Below, piece after piece: positions 60,229 through 64,000 of a DNA stretch of 64,000 nt. Source of the DNA: Parabacteroides merdae ATCC 43184 (lineage in GTDB: Bacteria > Bacteroidota > Bacteroidia > Bacteroidales > Tannerellaceae). A program made the translations under genes and the position numbers. The notes below the pieces were generated by a model. The model worked only from the letters and a program-made list of their open reading frames with translations. It was not told where the DNA came from and ran no database searches. Position 1 is the stretch's first letter; each line of letters begins with the position of its first letter. The stretch spans positions 1,984,001 to 2,048,000 of the forward strand of contig NZ_CP102286.1 in the NCBI RefSeq assembly GCF_025151215.1, written 5' to 3'.

Positions 60229-61710
60229 TCATCGCCTCACGATCTTCTCAAATTCCGCATCAAGAGTCTGGTCATTAATGAAATCATAAAGAGTGACGCT
60301 GCGTATATTGTAATAGTAGTTCCAATAGTCGTACAATTCCTGGATATGCTTCTGTTTAGCCTCATCCTTCGATTGTTGTGCATCGTTCAGGTCCAGAATA
60401 TTGATCTTTCCGATCATGAATGTCTCGATAGAAGTCTTGTAGCGCTTCTCGGCAATCACATCAGCTTCCTGAGCGATCTCCAATTGGGCAGCCTGGTTAT
60501 TAAAGTTTTCCACCAACAGGAAAATATCCTGATTGAAACTGATTTCCTCCTGGCGAATCTTGGACAATGTCACATCGCGGTTAGACTCGGCAACCTTCAC
60601 TTTGCCCCGGCGCTTACCCCAGTCGAGAATCGGGATCGTCATGCCGACTTCCACCACCTGGTTTCCCTTTAACCGGTGATAGGCAGCATCAAACGTATGG
60701 TCTTTTCCGGTATAACCGATCGTGGCAAAAAGGTTGATACTGCGGCGGTTTCCTTTGGCAGCCGCGACCTCGTAATCGGCTTCCAGCTGACGACGACGAA
60801 TATTCTTGGCGAACGAATTGTTTTCCTGTGCTTTCTGTAACACAACCTCATAAATCATCCGTAGAGAAGGAGCGGACTCCGGCAGGATCGGCTCGATCAC
60901 TTCCTGTTCGCTCAACCCCAAAAAAGCACGGAGCTGAAACATATTGGCATTGAGACCGGACTGCGCCTCAGTCAACTTCCCTTTCATCTGCAAGGCAGAC
61001 AACTTCAGCTGCATCAGTTCACTCTCGGAGATATGACCGATCTTACGCTTGGCAACAGCTATCTCGTACAATTTATCGGCATTTTCAAGGTTCTGCCTGG
61101 CAATATGCAAGTTCTCATTCGCCAGCAACAAATTGAAAAAATAACCGATCGTGTTGATCGTCACCCCTTCCACACTCTCGATATAAGCGGCTTTCGCTTC
61201 CTGATAGCGTACAGGCTCGATACGCCTTTTCCATTTCTGATCGTTCACACCGAAAATCGGTTGCGTAAGCGTCAACCCGATAGGCACGCTCATATATTCG
61301 TTGAAAGCCCCTTTCCCCAACTGCCGGTTGAAATCGAGAGAAGAGTTCAACGATATCTTACCACCTGTCAAAGCTATATTCTGATCAATCGAAATCTCTC
61401 CGTTCAAGCCGAGCGAATTATTTTGGACAAAAGTGTACGAACCATCGGACTGCTGGTATTTGGTATACTGTTTACTATAAGCTGGAAGCGTCCCTTTGAA
61501 GTTTATCTCCGGTAACTGGTCGGCAACATGTGTACGGTATTCCCAATAAGCCGTTTTCAGCTCGTTCAAGGCAACTGCAGCATCCACCGATTGCATTTGT
61601 GCCAAGTTAATCGCTTCTTTGAGGGTCAGCCTGACAGTATCTTGTTCCTGTGCCTGCAATCCGACATCCGATAACAGGAGAGAAATGATGGCTATATAGA
61701 TCTTTTTCAT
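60229..61710 (-). CDS. TolC family outer-membrane efflux protein
   Basis: A 493-residue TolC-type outer membrane factor. The signal peptide (MKKIYIAIISLLLSDVGLQAQ) is followed by two outer-membrane-efflux-protein repeats: DTVRLTLKEAINLAQMQSVD starts the first, and the second includes VGMTIPILDWGKRRGKVKVA, with long helices between. It has no adjacent membrane-fusion or ABC/RND pump gene, so it must use a pump encoded elsewhere or have a special function. It is first in an operon with the NtrC-type regulator (50-base gap) and histidine kinase. Confidence 0.9.
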   Translation of the reverse strand: MKKIYIAIISLLLSDVGLQAQEQDTVRLTLKEAINLAQMQSVDAAVALNELKTAYWEYRTHVADQLPEINFKGTLPAYSKQYTKYQQSDGSYTFVQNNSLGLNGEISIDQNIALTGGKISLNSSLDFNRQLGKGAFNEYMSVPIGLTLTQPIFGVNDQKWKRRIEPVRYQEAKAAYIESVEGVTINTIGYFFNLLLANENLHIARQNLENADKLYEIAVAKRKIGHISESELMQLKLSALQMKGKLTEAQSGLNANMFQLRAFLGLSEQEVIEPILPESAPSLRMIYEVVLQKAQENNSFAKNIRRRQLEADYEVAAAKGNRRSINLFATIGYTGKDHTFDAAYHRLKGNQVVEVGMTIPILDWGKRRGKVKVAESNRDVTLSKIRQEEISFNQDIFLLVENFNNQAAQLEIAQEADVIAEKRYKTSIETFMIGKINILDLNDAQQSKDEAKQKHIQELYDYWNYYYNIRSVTLYDFINDQTLDAEFEKIVRR

Positions 61711-61736
61711 CGTAATAAATGTTTTGATCTACCGTT

Positions 61737-61752
61737 GGCAAAAGCTATGCCA
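61737..61752 (-). promoter_or_regulatory. Sigma-54 (-24/-12) promoter of tolC operon
   Basis: On the minus strand TGGCATAGCTTTTGCC gives GG and GC separated by ten bases, as required for RpoN (consensus TGGCAC-N5-TTGC). The GC is 27 bases upstream of the tolC ATG. An RpoN activator is encoded in the same operon. Confidence 0.75.
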
Positions 61753-61780
61753 AAAAGATATATAACTGATTATCTGCAAC

Positions 61781-61821
61781 ATGTTCCAAACAACAGTGTC
61801 CGAAAATGAACATAGTGTCCG
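61781..61821. promoter_or_regulatory. Candidate activator sites (AGTGTCCG repeats)
   Basis: AGTGTCCG at 61795-61802 and 61814-61821, spaced 19 bases (about two turns), plus an ATGTTC (61781-61786) / GAACAT (61808-61813) inverted pair. They are about 30-70 bases upstream of the sigma-54 promoter, which suits an NtrC-type protein. Confidence 0.45.
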
Positions 61822-61839
61822 TTTTTGAAGTATTATTAG

Positions 61840-61847
61840 TATCTTTG
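61840..61847 (+). promoter_or_regulatory. -7 box of diacylglycerol kinase gene
   Basis: TATCTTTG, 27 bases upstream of the ATG at 61875; it overlaps the tolC regulatory region. Confidence 0.5.
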
Positions 61848-61874
61848 TCTCGTTCTCTCAAAACAATAAATAAT

Positions 61875-62246
61875 ATGAAAAACAGCGGCTTCACTTTCCG
61901 TAAACGACTAGCCAGTTTCCGGTATGCTTTTAACGGCATCCGTTTATTGATACAAAAAGAGCACAATGCGTGGATACATTGTTTTGCGGCTATTTGTGTG
62001 GTTATTGCCGGCTTTTTCTTCGGTTTATCCCAGACAGAATGGATAGCGGTCGTGATCGTAATCGGAGCCGTATTATCGGCAGAAGCAATCAATTCATCCA
62101 TCGAATCATTGGCAGATTTAGTCTCACCCGAATACAACGAAATAATAAAAAAAACGAAAGACCTCGCGGCAGGAGCCGTCTTAATTATGGCAATAGCAGC
62201 CGCCATAGTCGGATCGATTATTTTTTTCCCTAAACTGGGATTCTGA
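61875..62246 (+). CDS. Diacylglycerol/undecaprenol kinase family protein
   Basis: A 123-residue membrane protein with three helices (about 34-52, 57-77 and 101-120). The family signature E-x-I-N-S-S-I-E is AEAINSSIESLADLV (residues 74-88), and KTKDLAAGAVLIMAI completes the active site. It phosphorylates diacylglycerol or undecaprenol to recycle membrane lipids. The ATG at 61875 (MKNSGFTFRKRLASFRYAFN) fits; the longer frame to 61806 would cover the promoter. It is divergent from the tolC operon and ends at a small hairpin. Confidence 0.92.
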   Translation: MKNSGFTFRKRLASFRYAFNGIRLLIQKEHNAWIHCFAAICVVIAGFFFGLSQTEWIAVVIVIGAVLSAEAINSSIESLADLVSPEYNEIIKKTKDLAAGAVLIMAIAAAIVGSIIFFPKLGF

Positions 62247-62248
62247 AT

Positions 62249-62275
62249 GACTATTTAAAAGAATAGTCCTTTATT
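62249..62275 (+). terminator. Terminator after diacylglycerol kinase gene
   Basis: GACTATT (62249-62255) and AATAGTC (62262-62268) form a seven-base stem followed by CTTTATTT. Confidence 0.6.
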
Positions 62276-62278
62276 TCA

Positions 62279-62308
62279 TTGTTTTACAATTCTCTTTTCC
62301 TATATTTG
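62279..62308 (+). promoter_or_regulatory. Promoter of small basic protein gene
   Basis: TTG (62279-62281), 19-base spacer, TATATTTG (62301-62308), a full consensus match 34 bases before the ATG. Confidence 0.7.
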
Positions 62309-62342
62309 TGCCATTATTAATTAAACATTAAAACAGGAGATT

Positions 62343-62552
62343 ATGGCACGCACAGTAAATTATCCGAAAAGAGCGGAAAAAATTAAAGAAATGATTGATG
62401 ATTTAGTAAAGGAAATGGGACATTCTCCACACAGAATGTCTAAAAAAGACAAAATCAAACTCATTGACATTGACTTTGAAAATATCGACGTTGTAACACT
62501 AATGCAAGTACAGGCACGTATCAGCCGCCTTATTCTTGAAAAAAGCAAATAA
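62343..62552 (+). CDS. Small conserved basic protein (69 aa)
   Basis: The protein starts MARTVNYPKRAEKIKEMIDD, then continues LVKEMGHSPHRMSKKDKIKL and ends VQARISRLILEKSK. It is soluble, helical and basic at its N-terminal part, with a heptad-like last helix. I recognise no named family. It has a full consensus promoter of its own. The AT-rich codon choice and 24-base distance to the PAP2 gene suggest co-transcription with it. A DNA- or RNA-binding role is a guess from charge. Confidence 0.65.
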   Translation: MARTVNYPKRAEKIKEMIDDLVKEMGHSPHRMSKKDKIKLIDIDFENIDVVTLMQVQARISRLILEKSK

Positions 62553-62575
62553 ACGCAAATAAGACATATCTATAA

Positions 62576-63133
62576 ATGAAACGAATTCTTACCCTGATTT
62601 TCATATTATTCGTTTGTTTATCGGGAAAGGCGCAGGAGGTTGAGATAAGCGGAAGCCGCAAGGCTGTCCGTACGTCAGGTGACGTGTTGGCGTTTGTAAC
62701 GCCTGTAGCGAGTTTGACCACCGTATTGGTGTTGCAGGATTGGAAAGGATTGAAGCAAGGCGCTTTGGCAGGAGTTTCTACTATAGGTATGACATACGCC
62801 CTGAAATATCTGATCAAGAAAGAGCGACCGGACGGTAGCGACAAACATTCGTTTCCTTCCATGCACACCTCAGTTTCATTTACGGGAGCTGCATTCATCC
62901 AACGGCGCTATGGCTGGAAATGGGGAATTCCGGCCTATGCGATTGCCTCGTATGTCGGATGGAGCCGGACGTATGCCAAAAAGCACGACTGGTGGGACGT
63001 TGTGGCGGGAGCCGCTCTCGGAGCCGGAAGCGCTTACATTTTTACCCGTCCGTTTGCCACGAAGCATAACCTGTCTATCAGCCCTGTTGCGAGTGATAAA
63101 CACTTCGGCATATATGCTTCCATGACATTTTAG
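62576..63133 (+). CDS. PAP2 family phosphatase
   Basis: A 185-residue exported phosphatase. After a signal peptide (MKRILTLIFILFVCLSGKAQ) come the three PAP2 motifs: KYLIKKERP (K-x6-R-P), PSMHT (P-S-x-H, His catalytic) and SRTYAKKHDWWD (S-R-x5-H-x3-D). The small number of hydrophobic helices and cleavable signal suggest a periplasmic or outer-membrane-facing enzyme acting on lipid phosphates such as undecaprenyl pyrophosphate or lipid A phosphate. A diacylglycerol/undecaprenol kinase gene is 330 bases upstream, so the two may deal with the same lipid pool. Confidence 0.9.
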   Translation: MKRILTLIFILFVCLSGKAQEVEISGSRKAVRTSGDVLAFVTPVASLTTVLVLQDWKGLKQGALAGVSTIGMTYALKYLIKKERPDGSDKHSFPSMHTSVSFTGAAFIQRRYGWKWGIPAYAIASYVGWSRTYAKKHDWWDVVAGAALGAGSAYIFTRPFATKHNLSISPVASDKHFGIYASMTF

Positions 63134-63139
63134 AAAATT

Positions 63140-63178
63140 AAGCCCGGCTTCACAGAGATCATAAAGCCGGGCTTTTTC
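63140..63178 (+). terminator. Terminator after PAP2 gene
   Basis: AAGCCCGGCTT (63140-63150) and AAGCCGGGCTT (63164-63174) form a perfect GC-rich stem followed by TTT. Confidence 0.88.
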
Positions 63179-63229
63179 ATACAAACAGTGAGCCATATTA
63201 AGCCTTGAGCTTTTGAAATCCAAACGATT

Positions 63230-64000
63230 ATGGATAAAGAATTACCTGAATCAGCATTAGGCATCAAGCCTCCCAAGTCGTATATCCGCGTCAGCAAAAG
63301 TAATCTGCCTGGCTACAAAGGCTATAAAGCCAGTGTCATCTTCCGCAGTACGATCGGCATTGAAACGATCGCCGAACGTATTGTTAAGAAAAGAAACGTA
63401 TACGGTAAAGAAACCCTTGTCACGGCTTTCAATATAATCAAAAACGAAATCTATGAGGCCATCGAAGAAGGCTTTAACGTCGACTTCGGTTTCGGCCGTA
63501 CGGAGATCACTGCAAGCGGTAGCTTCGAAAGCCTGGGCGAGAAGTTCAACCGCAAGAAACATACCCTCACGCCTTGTCTCCGTCCTTCGCCTCAACTGAA
63601 GCAGCGCACGGCACGCATCCCGGTCGAAAACATCACACAGGAAACGTTCGCCAATGCTCCGCGTCCGGCCTATGTCAGCCTCAAGATCGAACCTCGCACT
63701 GCTGACAGCACCGAACCTTACAACCAGCTTCCTGCCGGACGCCATCCGTTCATCTCGATCTACGGCAGCCGCCTGACGCTGATGGGCGGCCTGCCCGGCG
63801 TCGGCGTCAGGCTCCGGTGCGTCGCTACCGATGAAGAATATTTCTATCCCTCCAGCAAGATGTCCGTCAACTCGGTGAACCGCCTTTGCTTCCCCACCGA
63901 CATCGACTTTACGCCCGGTGAATGGGAAGCGATCATTGGTAGCCAGTACACTCCTACTTATCATTTATATAAGAAGGAACGTTACGGCTATCTCACCTTT
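63230..64000 (+). CDS. HU-like DNA-binding protein, DUF4469 type (partial at window end)
   Basis: The frame starts at ATG 63230 and stays open to the window end (257 codons). Residues about 35-130 look like the HU/IHF-type DNA-binding fold of Bacteroidetes: GYKASVIFRSTIGIETIAER, then a strand pair FNVDFGFGRTEITASGSF and the arm region FNRKKHTLTPCLRPSPQLKQ. After that a beta-rich part (FISIYGSRLTLMGGLPGVGV) resembles the domain that follows HU in DUF4469-type proteins. It may bind DNA or, like some relatives, be an accessory of mobile elements. GC-rich codons differ from the AT-rich element at the left end. The 3' end is not visible. Confidence 0.7.
   Translation, partial: MDKELPESALGIKPPKSYIRVSKSNLPGYKGYKASVIFRSTIGIETIAERIVKKRNVYGKETLVTAFNIIKNEIYEAIEEGFNVDFGFGRTEITASGSFESLGEKFNRKKHTLTPCLRPSPQLKQRTARIPVENITQETFANAPRPAYVSLKIEPRTADSTEPYNQLPAGRHPFISIYGSRLTLMGGLPGVGVRLRCVATDEEYFYPSSKMSVNSVNRLCFPTDIDFTPGEWEAIIGSQYTPTYHLYKKERYGYLTF

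Noticed and set aside
63257-63964. Open frame of 235 codons on the minus strand near the window end
   Set aside because: It is antisense to the HU-like gene, whose codon use and domain pattern are convincing; the antisense frame has no recognisable domain.

Overview
The window comes from a member of the Bacteroidales, most likely a Parabacteroides (genus is inferred from gene content and order, not proven). Supporting signs are promoters of the Bacteroidetes type (a TAnnTTTG -7 box, often with TTG 19-20 bp upstream), a long Bacteroidetes-type SecA, families typical of the order (DUF4270, DUF4837, DUF4491, DUF4105/Lnb) and two sigma-54 activators. No rRNA, CRISPR array or insertion sequence was seen.

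Bases 1 to about 9,900 look like the right end of an integrated mobile element. They are clearly AT-richer than the rest and carry the end of a superfamily 2 helicase, a RadC-like JAB protein, a catalytic-domain-only tyrosine recombinase, a structured leader behind a strong promoter, and a cargo run of small membrane proteins, lipoproteins, a penicillin-binding-protein-like protein that has lost its catalytic residues, and an OGFr/ADP-ribosylglycohydrolase fusion. A full-length tyrosine integrase on the opposite strand closes the element. A second, broken copy of the tail of the PBP-like gene lies between two cargo genes, so this stretch may grow or swap genes by recombination.

From about 9,930 the chromosome is ordinary backbone. 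First comes a glycogen locus (a half-size GT5 protein, a DUF4270 lipoprotein, then on the other strand debranching enzyme, GT4 glycosyltransferase and GH57 enzyme). Then follow an M3 peptidase, dCMP deaminase, S41 protease with 5-formyl-THF cyclo-ligase, a YkvA protein, DUF721 and RecF, a TPR membrane protein, RibH and tRNA-Tyr/tRNA-Gly. Next on the minus strand are SecG, a tetratricopeptide-type protein, LptE and a sigma-54 activator; a four-gene lipid operon (cytidylyltransferase, SDR, CDP-alcohol phosphatidyltransferase, acyltransferase); PdxA, DUF4837, RlmN and PpiD; and an envelope run of CoaX, outer-membrane barrel, TPR, LptC and CNNM/CBS protein.

The last part holds a large secreted GH2 beta-galactosidase, a 750-bp non-coding stretch with a long near-perfect palindrome, a DUF4105/Lnb protein, a pseudo-phosphatase of the PafA type and SecA, then a TPR protein, an MBL-fold hydrolase and a tolC / NtrC-type regulator / histidine kinase operon that has a well-formed sigma-54 promoter of its own. 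Diacylglycerol kinase, a small basic protein, a PAP2 phosphatase and the start of an HU-like protein end the window. Many genes serve the cell envelope: lipopolysaccharide transport, lipid head groups, lipoprotein acylation, Sec export and periplasmic folding.
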